This document shows, piece after piece, positions 35,160 to 45,898 of a stretch of DNA of 64,000 nt. This DNA comes from Euclidia mi (taxonomy: Eukaryota > Arthropoda > Insecta > Lepidoptera > Erebidae). The DNA is taken from assembly GCA_944739405.2 (NCBI GenBank), contig OX123182.2:90884051-90948050 (forward strand), in the 5' to 3' direction. The stretch's first letter is position 1, and each line of letters opens with the position of its first letter. A model generated the notes under the pieces. That model did not search any database. It was not told the DNA's origin and saw only the letters and a program-made list of their open reading frames with translations. The translations under genes were made by a program, and so were the position numbers.

Positions 35160-35964
35160 TTATTTGATGTTCTCTAACATTAACTCAGACTTGGTGCATA
35201 TCTGTGCATGGAGCAAACAATGCGGCCTTAAAGTAAATCCATCAAAAACAAAGGTAATTCTAATTGGCAGTTCCAGGATGATTTCTAAAATCAACTGGTC
35301 TCAGCTGCCTCAGATTCGGTTCGATAGTAACATCTTACCAATCTCAGATAGTGTGAAGAACTTGGGTATCTATATGGATAAAATGTTATCTTGGAGAACT
35401 GAAGTACAGGAGACCAGTCGTAAACTGTTTGCTTCTGCTGGGTCGTTGCGTAGGCTACGGAACTTTCTACCCACAACCACGAAGATTGCACTTGTACAAT
35501 CCTTGCTTCTCCCAATACTCGATTATGCCGATGTCAGCTATCTTGATCTTAATGAGGACCAACTTGATAAACTTAAGCGTCTCCAAAATTTCTGTATTAG
35601 ATTCATTTTTGGCTTACGCAAATATGATCACGTATCTGAATTTCGATCTAGACTCAAGTGGCTCCCAATTCGGCTTCGCCGGAATACTCATATTCTTATG
35701 TTACTGTATAATGTGTTGTTTCCTCCTAATACCCCCTTGTATCTCAAAGAACGTTTCAAGTTCCTCCATGACACACATTTGAGGACCTTGAGGTCGTCGG
35801 TGGATTTGAGACTGCAGATGCCAGCACATACCACAAACTTTTACGACAAATCCTTTGCTATTCAAGCTGTCCGTTTGTGGAATGAGCTGTCGCTTGAAAT
35901 TAGGCAAGCAAAAACACCGAACATATTTAAAAATGCAGTATACAAGTATTTTTTGACATTGTAA
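35160..35964 (+). pseudogene. LINE ORF2 C-terminal region
   Basis: The frame open to 35962-35964 encodes the region after the reverse-transcriptase active site: KVNPSKTKVILIGSS (thumb), VKNLGIYMD, LLPILDYADV, FGLRKYDHVS and a C-terminal AVRLWNELSLEIR. All align with the ORF at 44262-45590. The YADD active site is missing because of 5' truncation. The frame upstream of 35160 does not align and probably predates the insertion. Confidence 0.8.
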
Positions 35965-36230
35965 GCTAAATTTTATCACTGTATTTTTGTGTTTATGTTA
36001 GTATATGTATGTATGGTATGTAACTATAGTTATATGTATTTTAAAGTATTGTATATTATGTAGTTAGTAAGTATTATATAGTATTATATTTATTAAATGT
36101 ATACTTACCTTATTTATGTATGTATGTATACCTTTGCATGTATGTATGTGTATTGTATTAAAACCATTATTGTGTCCAAACAAATGTGATCACTACACAT
36201 CAAAACTTTTTATCTTTTACAGTCTGTCCA

Positions 36231-36285
36231 TCCTAAGGTAGCCTGTAAGAAATCGCACTTTGCGATAAGGCCGCCCTTGCCCTTG
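36231..36285 (+). repeat. LINE 3' hairpin and conserved flank (copy 1)
   Basis: 'cctaaggt' (36232-36239), then ATCGCA (36252-36257), a 3-nt loop and TGCGAT (36261-36266), then 'aaggccgccc'. The same layout, with a different stem sequence, occurs at 45803-45850. It probably forms the recognition stem for the LINE's reverse transcriptase. Confidence 0.6.
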
Positions 36286-36380
36286 TGCATTTACTATGTA
36301 TTTGCTTTTAATTTATTTATACCAGATTTGTACCAACAGTGTAATGCACAATAAAGAATTATCAATCAATCAATCAATCA

Positions 36381-36778
36381 AAAATCCCAAAGGGAGATAT
36401 TTTACTCCGATAATTAAAATATTCTGTGTGTGAGCATTTATAGAGAAGATATAGTAATTTTTGGAATAGTAATAAAACCTTGATTGCCTAATGTGTCTAC
36501 ATTCTTTTCTCCAGCTTCATGGAATAAGTATTCTACTGTGACAAGAATTAGTACAGAAGTAGTTGTGTATTTTTGCACTTATTTGTCGAGTAAAAGTACC
36601 GATAAGTTGAGCTGAGTTTCATCTTATTATCAGATGCAACATGAACTCATTTTCCATTACTAGCAATAAAGTAATGCATGTTCTTGCTAAGTTATCTCTG
36701 TAAAAAAATCTCACATAATACATTGCCTGATCGGGTTTGTACTTAACACCTCAAGACAAAGGCATAAAGGATGCAGCA
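36381..36778. other. No feature recognised
   Basis: AT-rich, with no gene or repeat I can support. Confidence 0.3.
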
Positions 36779-36821
36779 ATTTCAACGACAGTTATAATTT
36801 TATTATTACTGTCGTTGAAAT
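36779..36821. repeat. Perfect 14-bp hairpin
   Basis: ATTTCAACGACAGT (36779-36792) and its exact reverse complement (36808-36821) with a 15-nt AT-rich loop that can extend the stem further. It sits 43 bp left of the foldback element and may be a very small MITE or a deletion derivative. Confidence 0.5.
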
Positions 36822-36863
36822 CATTAGATCATATTTCTCTTATGCAGTTACCTGTCGAATCTA

Positions 36864-37674
36864 CAGGGTGATTTGTAATTGCTCGTATTCCCTTCTAGGG
36901 TGATTCTAGGGTCATAACGGAGTATTTTTACCGCCTACATATGGGGTTCCAAAATGCACCAGTTTGGACTAAAACGGTTTTTAAGATTTTTTGAGCAAAT
37001 TCTAAATTTTTGTTATAAACATCTTAAAAAAAATATTTTGACTATTACTGGTAGCAAATTGGGCCTTATTTATTGGACAATTAAATTGCCCATCTTTTAA
37101 AATAAAATAAAGCTACTAACTCAGCATGGAATTTCAAAATAGAGCCAAAAAACGTACAAAAAATTTTGGAATAAAATAAAATGACGCCACAAAAATGCAA
37201 TTATTTAAAAAAACTATATGTGGCATGTTATGAAAAGTGTTGGAATAACTTACTGGTATTACCTGCTATCCAAAAATATATAATAGTCTTAGCCAGTTGG
37301 AGAAAATTTGGAGTTAATAGCCGCTTTTGTTCAAAAAAGTGCTTCTGGATGACTCGCTCGGCAGAACATTTTTTCTGTATTTAATCTTAAGCTAATCTTA
37401 AGCTAAGCAATCAGCAGTGATTTACTTGTAGGGAGACCCACTTTCCGAAATGCAGAGGGTCTTGGGTTCGAATCCTTAGCATAAATCACTATTTTGTACG
37501 TTAAATGCATATTAAGGTTTTAATTCTCACTTGTCCCGCGACTTGAAGAGCATGTTCAGCCAGTTGGTACCGGACGTCATGTTTATCTTGTAAACTCTTT
37601 CAAAACCCTCAAAGAAATAAATAATTGAAAGAAAAAAGCCGTGACACTTAATTAAACCATAAAATATTCGGATT
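36864..37674 (+). repeat. Left arm of the foldback element
   Basis: Pairs with 38491-39283. Matching words include 'ctaactcagcatggaattt' and 'gtattacctgctatcc'. Confidence 0.7.
37390..37640 (+). repeat. tRNA-like SINE segment within the left arm
   Basis: 'gcagtgatttactt' (A-box-like area) and a B box 'gggttcgaatcc' (about 37464-37475), followed by a SINE-like body ('gttggtaccggacgtcatg') ending near an 'aataaataa' run. The same segment is in the right arm (38535-38770, reversed). A SINE in both arms means that the arm was duplicated or converted after the SINE had inserted. Confidence 0.55.
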
Positions 37675-38099
37675 GATTCGGATTGATGATTCTATGCCGT
37701 GTGGTTGACGGCATAGAATACAAGTGTCACCACCCCCTATCTTCCCGTGGGTGTCGTAAGAGGCGACTAAGGGATAACACGATGCAAATACCATCTTTGC
37801 GTAGAGACGGAAAACTCGACATCAAACCCTATACGACAGCCTCGTTGGTCTCGCGGCATAAATGTGCGCGTGGGATCGGGAGGTCCCGGGTTCGATTCCT
37901 GGGTCGGGCAGTGTTATTGGGTTTTTCTGTCACGAAATTCTCAGTAGCAGCACGGAGTCTGGAAATGTGCCCGGTACGGCAATAGGCTCGCCCCTTATTA
38001 CGTGGGACTATAGTATATCTGGCGAAAAGTGGGTGCAGAAATACACCTCTGCCTACCCCTTCGGGGATAAAAGGCGTGACGTTATGTATGTATGTATGT
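37675..38099 (+). mobile_element. Composite SINE with 12-bp TSD
   Basis: AATATTCGGATT at 37663-37674 and 38100-38111 is the TSD. Head: 'ccgtgtggttgacgg', 'gggtgtcgtaagaggcgac', shared with the SINE at 6611-6850. Middle: tRNA-like region with A box 'tggtctcgcggcataaa' (about 37847-37863) and B box 'gggttcgattcctgg' (37889-37903). Tail: 'cacctctgcctaccccttc', then 'ggataaaaggcgtgac' and (ATGT)n. The tail matches the 3' end of the RTE-like LINE at 40628-42036. Complete and probably young. Confidence 0.8.
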
Positions 38100-38269
38100 A
38101 ATATTCGGATTTTAGATGGGATCGCTCTGTGGCAAAACATAAATCACATTAAATCTTGTCGAATCAACGATGTTACTCTATAATATGTTATCTTTAGTGA
38201 AAAAGAGACTATTACTAAGGCTTATTCATAATATGAGGTGCCGGTTCTGTTGAAAGAAGTTCCGCTGGA

Positions 38270-38450
38270 TGTGCGATTATGTATGATATTTTGCCCAGCA
38301 TGAAAACCGACCGGACTGGGCAAAAAACCAAATCGCCAACGTGTGTCAAAAAAAATACGTAATCGCCAGAGTGGGTGGACCAACAATATTCACTATACTA
38401 GTTCGGTAGGATTGGAGTTCCTTGGCCTGCAAAATATCACGAATCTAAGT
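38270..38450 (+). pseudogene. Possible transposase trace in the foldback core
   Basis: Around 38425-38450 the sequence 'ttggcctgcaaaatatcac' resembles a decayed WPARSP-type motif, and 38365-38385 encodes RVGGPT. Both are reminiscent of the D-containing C-terminal part of insect mariner-like transposases. The trace is short and frameshifted, so this is only a suggestion. Confidence 0.25.
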
Positions 38451-38490
38451 TTTGCGACAGATTAACCCCATCTGACATCCGTTATATGAA

Positions 38491-39283
38491 TGAAGTGGGA
38501 TATTTTATGGTTTAATTAAGTGTCACGGCTTTGATCTTTCAATTATTTATTTATTTGAGGGTTTTGACTCTCCTAAAAGAGTTTCTAAGATAAACATGAC
38601 GTCCGGTACCAACTGGCTGAACATGCTCTTGGAGTCGCGGGACAAGTGAGAATTAAAATCTTAATTTGCATTTATCGTACAAAAGACAGTGATTTACGCT
38701 AAGGATTCAAACCCAAGACCCTCTGCATTTCGGAAGGTTGGTCTGCCTACTAGTAAATCACTACTGAATGCAAAGTTTAAGATTAAATACAGAAAAAATG
38801 TACTGCTTTTTTCAACAAAATCGGCTATTTACTCCAAATTTACACCAACTGGCTAAGACTATTATATCTTTTTGGATAGCAGGTAATACCAGAAAGTTAC
38901 TTAACACTTTACATAACATGCCACATATTTTTTTTTTTAATAATTGCATTTTTGTGGCATCATTTTATTTTATTCGAACATTTTTTGTATGTTTTTCGGC
39001 TCTATTTTCAAATTCCATGCTGAGTTAGTAGCTTTATTTTATTTTAAAAGATGGGCAATTTAATTGTCCATTAAATAAGGCCCAATTCGCTACCAGTAAT
39101 AGTCAAAATATTTTTTTTGAAGATGTTTATAACAAAAATTTGGAATTTGCTCAAAAAAAACTTAAAAACCGATTTATTCCTAACTGGTGCATTTTGGACC
39201 CCCATATGTAGGGAGTAAAAATACTGCATTATGACTCTAGAATCACCTCCCGAAGGGAATACGAGAAATTACAAATCACCATG
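38491..39283 (-). repeat. Right arm of the foldback element
   Basis: Inverted copy of 36864-37674. It differs by scattered substitutions and small indels, including extra bases near 38565-38580 and 38920-38940. Confidence 0.7.
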
Positions 39284-39430
39284 TATATATTAAGCAGTAA
39301 GGGCATGTGCCTAAATGCTACGTGCTTCTGACTACGGGTGCAACTATTATAATCAATATTCGGTGTGAGCATCCTTAACCAGTAAATATAAATATAATTA
39401 AAAACAAATATTATAATTTAAGTTAATTGT
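39284..39430. other. No feature recognised
   Basis: Short spacer between the foldback element and a SINE tail. Confidence 0.3.
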
Positions 39431-39486
39431 GGGTGTGTAATACACCTGTGCCTACCCCTTCGGAGATTAAAAGCGTGAAGTTATGT
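39431..39486 (+). repeat. SINE tail fragment
   Basis: 'tacacctgtgcctacccctt' followed by 'cggagattaaaagcgtga' and 'ttatgtt' is the last 50 bp or so of the SINE family at 37675-38099, diverged. Confidence 0.6.
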
Positions 39487-39555
39487 TATAATTGATTTTT
39501 TGTTAATATAAAGTTATATCAGGGACAGGCAGTATATAGTATAATGTAAGGTAGT

Positions 39556-39858
39556 AGAGCCTTGCTGATTTCAGCATGAATGGGCCGGCTCGACCGGGGA
39601 AGTACTACCCTCTCACAGAAAATCGACGTAAAGTAACAGTACCTAAACTGTTGCGTTTCGTTCGGTGAGTGAGAGTACCGGAGGCCCTATCCCCTATTCC
39701 TTCTCCCTCACCCCACTCCTCATCCTATACCTTTTCCCAACACCAGGGGCGGCAACGCACTTGTAACTCCTATGGTGTGCATGGGCGGCGGTAATAGCTT
39801 ACCATCGGCGATCCGTCTGCTCGTTTGCCGCCTATTACCATAAAAAAAGGCAGAGCCT
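39556..39858 (+). mobile_element. Lepidopteran SINE ending 'gctcgtttgcc', A-tail
   Basis: Contains 'ttcggtgagtgagagtacc', 'ggcggcaacgcacttgtaa', 'atgggcggcggtaatag' and 'ccgtctgctcgtttgcc' followed by an A-run at 39842-39848, a layout I know well from lepidopteran SINEs. AGAGCCT at 39556-39562 and 39852-39858 may be a 7-bp TSD, but this is weak. Confidence 0.65.
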
Positions 39859-40616
39859 ACTTTATTCATGCGTAAAAATGTCATGTTTAAAGCTAAAATT
39901 TGTTCATTACGAGTTCAGTATGTAATTTTTGAAAGTAGCTAAGTTAGAGTTAAAATTAATTTTCTGTTTATTTCAATCTAAAACGAAAAACACGTTAGGT
40001 ATGTAACTCCACTGATTTCATTTTCCACACACAACGAAAGCGAAACGGGAACAGCTGCTAATAAAATAATAAAAGCAAGTGCTTATAGAGATCCCTTTAC
40101 TTGTTTCCTGATCAGTGAATATAACAAGAATAAATAGTTTCATTCCATTGTTCGAGTGTCATCGATGGCAAATAAAAGTATTTTAGTCGATAAACCGTTG
40201 GTCCGTTCGTTCTTTGACACGGTTTGTTAGCTGTTGTGCTGTGTTCATGTTGTCGCGTTGTTCATATCAGTGTGACGCGTGACAGTAGCACGCGCGATCC
40301 TGTTGTCTCGGTACTCGTCGGCTACATGCGACGTTGCTACTCATTGTTGTGGCAACAAAACAGTTCGACGTGCAAGATAGTACTGGCTAGTTCGTCTTAG
40401 ATTGTCGAATGTTCTTTTTGAATCGTTGCAAAAAGAATGTGTATTTAATAAGGTATTTGGTTAGACGCTTGTTAGACCATGTTTTGAAAATAAATTTTAT
40501 ATGAGATATTGTAGGCATTCTTTGTGTCATTAAGTATAATTATAAACATATTAAATTCGTTATTATAATCAAGGCCTATTGCTCTATATCCAATTTCATA
40601 TCAATTAGACCTACAA
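39859..40616. other. Unassigned stretch
   Basis: No gene or repeat that I recognise. 40200-40390 is moderately GC-rich with CG-containing words. Confidence 0.3.
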
Positions 40617-40627
40617 TATTATTGCGT

Positions 40628-42020
40628 GACAGTCTTTATAAAGAAAAAGGCTCGCAACAAGACTGCAAAAACTATAGAGGCATTAGCCTTTTCAGCATTG
40701 TTGGCAAATTGTATGCAAAGGTACTGATTGAAAGAGTTATGAAAGTAACCGACAAGAAAATATGGGATGTACAAGCGGGATTCCGAAAGGGTATGTGGTG
40801 TACGGATCAAGTCTTTTCCGTGCGATGCATAGCCGAGAAATTTTTGGGCAAAGGTCGAAAGGTCTACTGCGCATTCGTGGATTTGGAAAAGGCTTACGAT
40901 AAAGTGGTGAGGAATGAAATGTGGTCGGTACTGTCGATATATGGGGTGAACAGCAGCCTTATTCGAGCTCTGAAATCCTTTTATGAGGATTCCAGAACTT
41001 GTGTGAGGATAAACGGGGCATACACTGACTGGTTTACCATCAACACAGGTGTTAGACAGGGATGTGTAGCGTCACCTTGGCTGTTCAACCTCTTCATGGA
41101 CAGTTGTTTGCAAGATTTGAAACATAGTGATTGTGGATTAAGGATGAATGAGCAAATTGTAAAATGCCTCCTTTATGCTGATGATCAGGTTATACTTACG
41201 TCTTCAGCGGAGGAGTTCCAGGAGATGGTAACAATCATGCATGGTGCGTTAGAGAGGAAAGGAATGAAATTGAATATGAGTAAAACGAAAGTTATGGTTT
41301 TTGAAAAGGAGGTATGCGTTACGGCTTGTAATGTTATGATCGATGGACAGCGAGTGGAGCAAGTGAATGAGTTTGTATATTTAGGTACGCTGTTTACAAG
41401 AAATGGTAAGAATGGAGAAGATATTGAAAGTAGAGTTAATGCAGGTAATAGAGTGAATGGAGATTTGAAGGCGTTTATGAATAGCCAAGACGTGTCCAAA
41501 AAGGCACGTTTGGCTGTGCATAGAGGGGTGTTAATACCTACTCTTATGTATGGTAGTGATAGTTGGGTATGGCGGAGGAGTCATGAAAGTAGAATAAATG
41601 CTGTAGAAATGAGAGCACTGAGAAGTATGTGTGGTGTCTCTCTGACTGACAGAGTAAAGAATTGTGTGATAAGAGAGTGTTGTGGAAAAGATGAGAAGAT
41701 GTGTAAAAGAAGATGTAGTGACAAGCATCGAGAAAGGTATGCTAAGTTGGTTTGGGCACGTGGAGAGGATGGACGACGAAACACTGACCAAGCAGATATA
41801 TAAGGCAATAGTGGAAGGGACAGGACGAAGGGGAAGACCTAGGCGGACATTCTCTGACCAGATTGGAGACATCCTAAAAACAGGACAGGTGAGAAGTACC
41901 CTGAACAAAAGAGCATGCATGAGGAATCTGATGGGAGTAAATGAAGCAAGAGAGATATGTCAGGATCGTTGCAAATGGCGTTCCGTAGTCTCTGCCTACC
42001 TCTCCGGGAAACAGGCGTGA
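40628..42020 (+). pseudogene. RTE-like reverse transcriptase, C-terminal region
   Basis: The frame from 40628 (start lost by truncation) encodes a NYRGISLFS motif, QAGFRKG, FVDLEKAYDKV (catalytic Asp), GVRQGCVASPWLFNLFMD, YADDQVIL (catalytic pair near 41176) and YLGTLF. A shift of one frame at about 41680-41710 is needed to continue with WFGHVERMDD, GRRGRPRRTFSDQI and the stop at 42018-42020. Usual order for RTE-type ORF2; the endonuclease domain is absent. The final codons (AYLSGKQA) and stop lie in the tail shared with the SINEs. Confidence 0.82.
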
Positions 42021-42036
42021 GTTTATGTATGTATGT
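40628..42036 (+). mobile_element. 5'-truncated RTE-like LINE with TSD
   Basis: TATTATTGCGT at 40617-40627 and 42036-42046 (the last T of the tail may belong to either) is an 11-bp target-site duplication, so both ends are fixed. The LINE carries the second half of its ORF and ends in (ATGT)n. Its last 35 bp or so is shared with the tail of the SINEs at 37675-38099 and 58579-58678. Confidence 0.85.
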
Positions 42037-42046
42037 ATTATTGCGT

Positions 42047-44250
42047 AAGTACATAATTTTAATGAAAGTATCGGTTGCTAATTTGGAGTTGTGTATTTTC
42101 CCTATTGACATGACGAAACGTTTTTTATTATGTACAACAGTAATGATTTTGTTGTGTTGTTTTTAGGAGGATAATATAGTTGTTGTGCGATAGAGTAATA
42201 ATCTTTTATATCCATTTTGTCCTTGCAAAGCTTCCGTAACTATGCCAAGACTAAAATAAGAAGTATTTATATTTGTATGTCACATTCTTTTATAAACCAA
42301 TTTCAAATAAAAACACACAACTAGTAAACTCTGTAATCACTACGAAAACGAGATTCACGCGAAATTATAACAGGAAAAACAGTGATTAACATCCCGTCCC
42401 TCGGGCCCTGGCTAAAGGAATACTCGGAAAATGAAGGTTGTCTGAAGGGCGGTGCCATTTCCGGACGGGCCGGACGCGTGAGCACTAAACAGCCGCTGAG
42501 AGAGAGCGTATTATCAACACTCTGTCATCTGCGATGCGCCGTACCGTCTCACTTGTATTGTGAACCCGCCTTTTGTCTGCCCATACTCGCTTCCTCGGTT
42601 CATGTGATGTAAACAGACGTTTCCGTACTCCTTGCAGTGCTGATCTTTGTGGTGTTTACGCCATTGAGCGCACACACTCGACCGTGTAATTGGCGCGGCT
42701 TTGGATTTAAACTTGGAGCGGACTAATAATTTGTTGGTTTGTTAGTCAACTATATGGTGTTGGGTGAACGTATTTGCTTTCTATTATACGTACCTACGTC
42801 TAATAGTACAGATTATTTTAACTACCATGCTGTCAAAAATACTATAATATTGCTTTAGTTGATATCGACGTGATGAATTAATTTAAGAGTTTTGGTACCT
42901 AAGGAAAACAGGAATGGAATAGCTATTAAAACTTTTTCGATTTGGAAAAATAAAAATAGATAAATTGAATGTCTTAAATGTTTTATTAAGATATATTTTA
43001 TATCTTCTGTGGATTCATATGTATGAATCTGTCTTAAAATTTAGCTATGACTAATCTCGTACTTTTGAAAACAAATTACACATTGGCTCGCAATTAAGGC
43101 TTACATATTTTCATCATAATCCTAGCGGTACACTGGCTATAATCATAAACTTTCGTAATGACGCCCGGAGCTTGCAAAGGATACTACTATTGAAATATGT
43201 AGATACTAGATTTGTTTCAGGAATTTATTTATCATTATTTATTTACTCACATCGCCCAGTCTTAGGCCTTCTCAAATCTCTCCGGCATTTGGAGCTTACA
43301 GAAACACTACTAAAGCTTGCCCTCCTGACTGAAGGCAACTGTAGCCACATTTATGATGGCAGATTTTAAAAACAGTTAAACGGTAGATAAAGAACGAACA
43401 AGAACGACAAAGAACTCCTTTTCTTAAAATAAATAATTGTGTCATATGAAAACCAAACCCTCGACTTTCAACTAGGCGGGCCCCACGGCTCTCTAGTCAT
43501 TGACAACTTATGTCAAGAAATACAAGTACAGATCATGGAGTGTACCTAATAGCCAATTAGTTTCTATATTTCATACACAATATTTCTTCAATAAATCATT
43601 CACTGTGCTCACAAACATATGAACAAAATACTTTCTTTGTTGTCGGCTTTGGGGCTAAGTTATTTATAGGTTACGGGAAACACTTAGATATATTAAATCA
43701 CATTGCTACGCACATTTGGTATATCTATTAATTTATCGTATATCCTTATTATTAGGTATATAATTCGATTTCTATGTTTGATGATCCAAAATAATGTACT
43801 TACGCACTTAAATAAGTTGTATGTATACTCGTGCGTATGCTGTTATACGTACTTATTTCGTAAAAAAACGCTTTCTAAGTGTATTACCAAACAAACTTTC
43901 AACCAGTATTTTATGTCCTTATGGCACTGATACCACTTGTATTTGAATAAATGAGCATTCGCCGTTATTTGTTTTACCAAATTGAGAGCCGAACATTGCT
44001 ATGAACATTTCATTCAACAGACAGCCGAAACTATTGGGCGCAAGAAGCTAACATTTGGCATGAATGTTACTTTGTGAGCGCAGCAGTGCATTTCTCGAAA
44101 TTCCCATAAAATGACAAGTGCGGGCTTAGCTACAGCCTTCCTCTAGTACGTCACAAAAACTCACTGTTTTTATAATAAAATATATATAGGTTAATAGTTT
44201 AGGCGATGATATACTTATAAGTCAGAACAATAAGTAATTTTAGAAACGAG
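42047..44250. other. Unassigned stretch
   Basis: No protein or RNA gene recognised. 42390-42620 is noticeably GC-rich (frame of 76 codons at 42382-42612, no similarity) and could be a remnant of a host promoter or an unknown element. Confidence 0.3.
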
Positions 44251-44261
44251 TAAATGATGAT

Positions 44262-45590
44262 GTTTCCATCCTCCCTTTCCTTTCCAAAGTCCTTGAAGCT
44301 TGTGTTCATAAGCAGCTGTCCCAGTTTGTGTATGAACACAATGTCCTCAGTCCCTATCAGTCCGGCTTCAGACCTGGGCATAGCACAGTCTCAGCTATGC
44401 TCAAAGTGACTGGCGATGTGAGGGCGGGTGTGGAGGACACTAGGATCACTGTGCTGGTCCTGGTTGACTTCTCAAACGCCTTCAACACCGTCAGTCACGA
44501 TATCCTACTATCCATCCTATCCTATCTTATGATCTCCTCCGAAGCACTGGAATGGGTCTCTTCATATCTTCGTGGACGTCAGCAGTCTGTCAGAGTTGAT
44601 GAGGCTACATCGAGTTGGCGAGACCTTGAGGCTGGTGTTCCACAAGGTGGCATACTCTCTCCTCTTTTATTTTCTCTGTTTATAAATCTCATTACCCTTG
44701 ATCTTCAGTGTTCGTATCATTTGTACGCTGATGACCTACAACTTTACTCGCAGGCTAAAGCTGAGGATCTGCCGGATGCGATCGATGATGTGAACCGGGA
44801 CTTGGCAAGAATTCGCGATTGGTCCGAGAGATACGGCTTATGTGTCAATCCTGTGAAATGCCAAGCTATCATCATTGGAAGCTCTAGAATTATAAACAGG
44901 CTGGACTTGGCATCGCTTCCACCGGTAACATTTAATGGAACCAATATACCTCTGAGTCCTTCCGTTAAAGATCTCGGTTTACACATCGACGCTACACTTA
45001 GCTGGCAACCCCAGATTACAAGCGTTTGCCAAAAGGTTACCGGTGTCCTGCGTTCTCTCTATCGCCTGAAGAATTTCCTTCCTGTCAAGACAAAGACAAT
45101 GCTTGTGCAGACCTTGGTTTTTCCTATAATCGACTATGGTGATGTGTGTTATCTCGACCTGAATGCAGATCTACTCAATAAACTTGACCGACTTCTCAAC
45201 AATTGCATTCGGTTCATTTTCAATCTCCGTAAATATGACCATGTCTCCTCATATCGTAAACAGCTGTCATGGTTACCTATACGTCAGCGTCGTAATATGC
45301 GCGCGTTGACCACTCTTTTCACTTTTCTTCATTCATCTAATAGCCCCAGCTACCTAGCTCCTTACTTTCAATACCGCTGCTCCAACCATGACAAAAATCT
45401 TCGGTCTTCTAATAATTCTCTTCTCTCGTGTCCTTCTCATAGCTCAAGCCTTGTACATTCTTCTTTCATTGTACAATCTGTACTTCTCTGGAATGCGCTC
45501 CCTCTCGAGATTAGGATGGCGACGAATCGTTTCACGTTTAGGGCTAAGGTGCGCCAGTATTACATCAAACTGTCACTTGAAAGACCATAG
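44262..45590 (+). pseudogene. LINE reverse transcriptase, intact C-terminal part
   Basis: Uninterrupted frame from the truncation point to the stop at 45588-45590. VSILPFLSKVLE begins the reverse transcriptase, then GFRPGHST, LVDFSNAFNTV (catalytic Asp), GVPQGGILSPLLF, HLYADDLQL (catalytic pair near 44725), IIIGSS, FPIIDYGDV and LLWNALPLEIR. No stop or frameshift is visible over 440 codons, so the truncated insertion is young or its parent was. Coding start and endonuclease are missing; not functional alone. CR1-like or related clade: not certain. Confidence 0.85.
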
Positions 45591-45802
45591 AAATATCATC
45601 TCTTACATTTGTTACACTGTGTATTAAATATACGTATGTATAAGTATATATTCATTTTATATATTATTTATAGGTATGTATTATTTATATAATATGTATG
45701 TATTAACATAATATTTATATATAATATAAAAAGTAGTATAATGTTGGATTACTATTTCTATCTTTGTAGTTTATACACCTGCCACAATCATCTCTGCACC
45801 AC

Positions 45803-45889
45803 CCTAAGGTTGACTGGCAGAAAATGCTATATAGCATTAAGTCCGCCTTTGCATTAAAAATGCAGGAAGTGTAAAAATAAATAAATAAA
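45803..45889 (+). repeat. LINE 3' hairpins and tail (copy 2)
   Basis: 'cctaaggt' (45803-45810), then the perfect 16-bp palindrome AATGCTATATAGCATT (45823-45838), then 'aagtccgcctt' and a second stem TGCATT/AATGCA (45850-45855, 45859-45864), then (AAAT)n. The first stem sits where ATCGCA/TGCGAT sits in copy 1. Confidence 0.65.
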
Positions 45890-45898
45890 TAAATGATG

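Larger units (their letters stand above)
35160..36380 (+). mobile_element. 5'-truncated jockey-superfamily LINE (copy 1)
   Basis: Contains the C-terminal third of ORF2, a 3' UTR, a short hairpin (36252-36266) and a tail of (ATCA)n repeats at about 36359-36380. The family resembles the LINE at 44260-45889, with which it shares protein motifs and a 3' hairpin context, but the nucleotide sequences are well diverged. Left boundary approximate; no TSD found. Confidence 0.75.
36864..39283. mobile_element. Foldback DNA element, about 800-bp arms, with SINE inside
   Basis: Left arm 36864-37674 and right arm 38491-39283 are inverted copies, roughly 90% identical by eye. Tips: CAGGGTGATTTGTAATT (left) and, in reverse complement, CATGGTGATTTGTAATT (right). 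A TA dinucleotide flanks both tips, as for Tc1/mariner-type elements. Each arm contains a tRNA-SINE-like segment. The middle holds a SINE (37675-38099, own TSD) and about 380 bp that may include a transposase remnant (38270-38450). Non-autonomous as it stands. Confidence 0.7.
44260..45889 (+). mobile_element. 5'-truncated jockey-superfamily LINE (copy 2) with TSD
   Basis: TAAATGATG at 44251-44259 and 45890-45898 brackets the element; the right copy overlaps the (TAAA)n tail, so the TSD length is slightly uncertain. It contains the reverse transcriptase from its start motif onward, a 3' UTR, two hairpins (45823-45838 and 45850-45864) and a short-repeat tail. Confidence 0.8.

Noticed and set aside
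37847..37903. tRNA gene suggested by A and B boxes.
   Set aside because: Part of a TSD-flanked SINE; the same applies to 18698-18746, 27602-27661, 33335-33407 and 37464-37475.
41185..41920. Minus-strand frames of 75-129 codons.
   Set aside because: Antisense shadows of the RTE-like reverse transcriptase.
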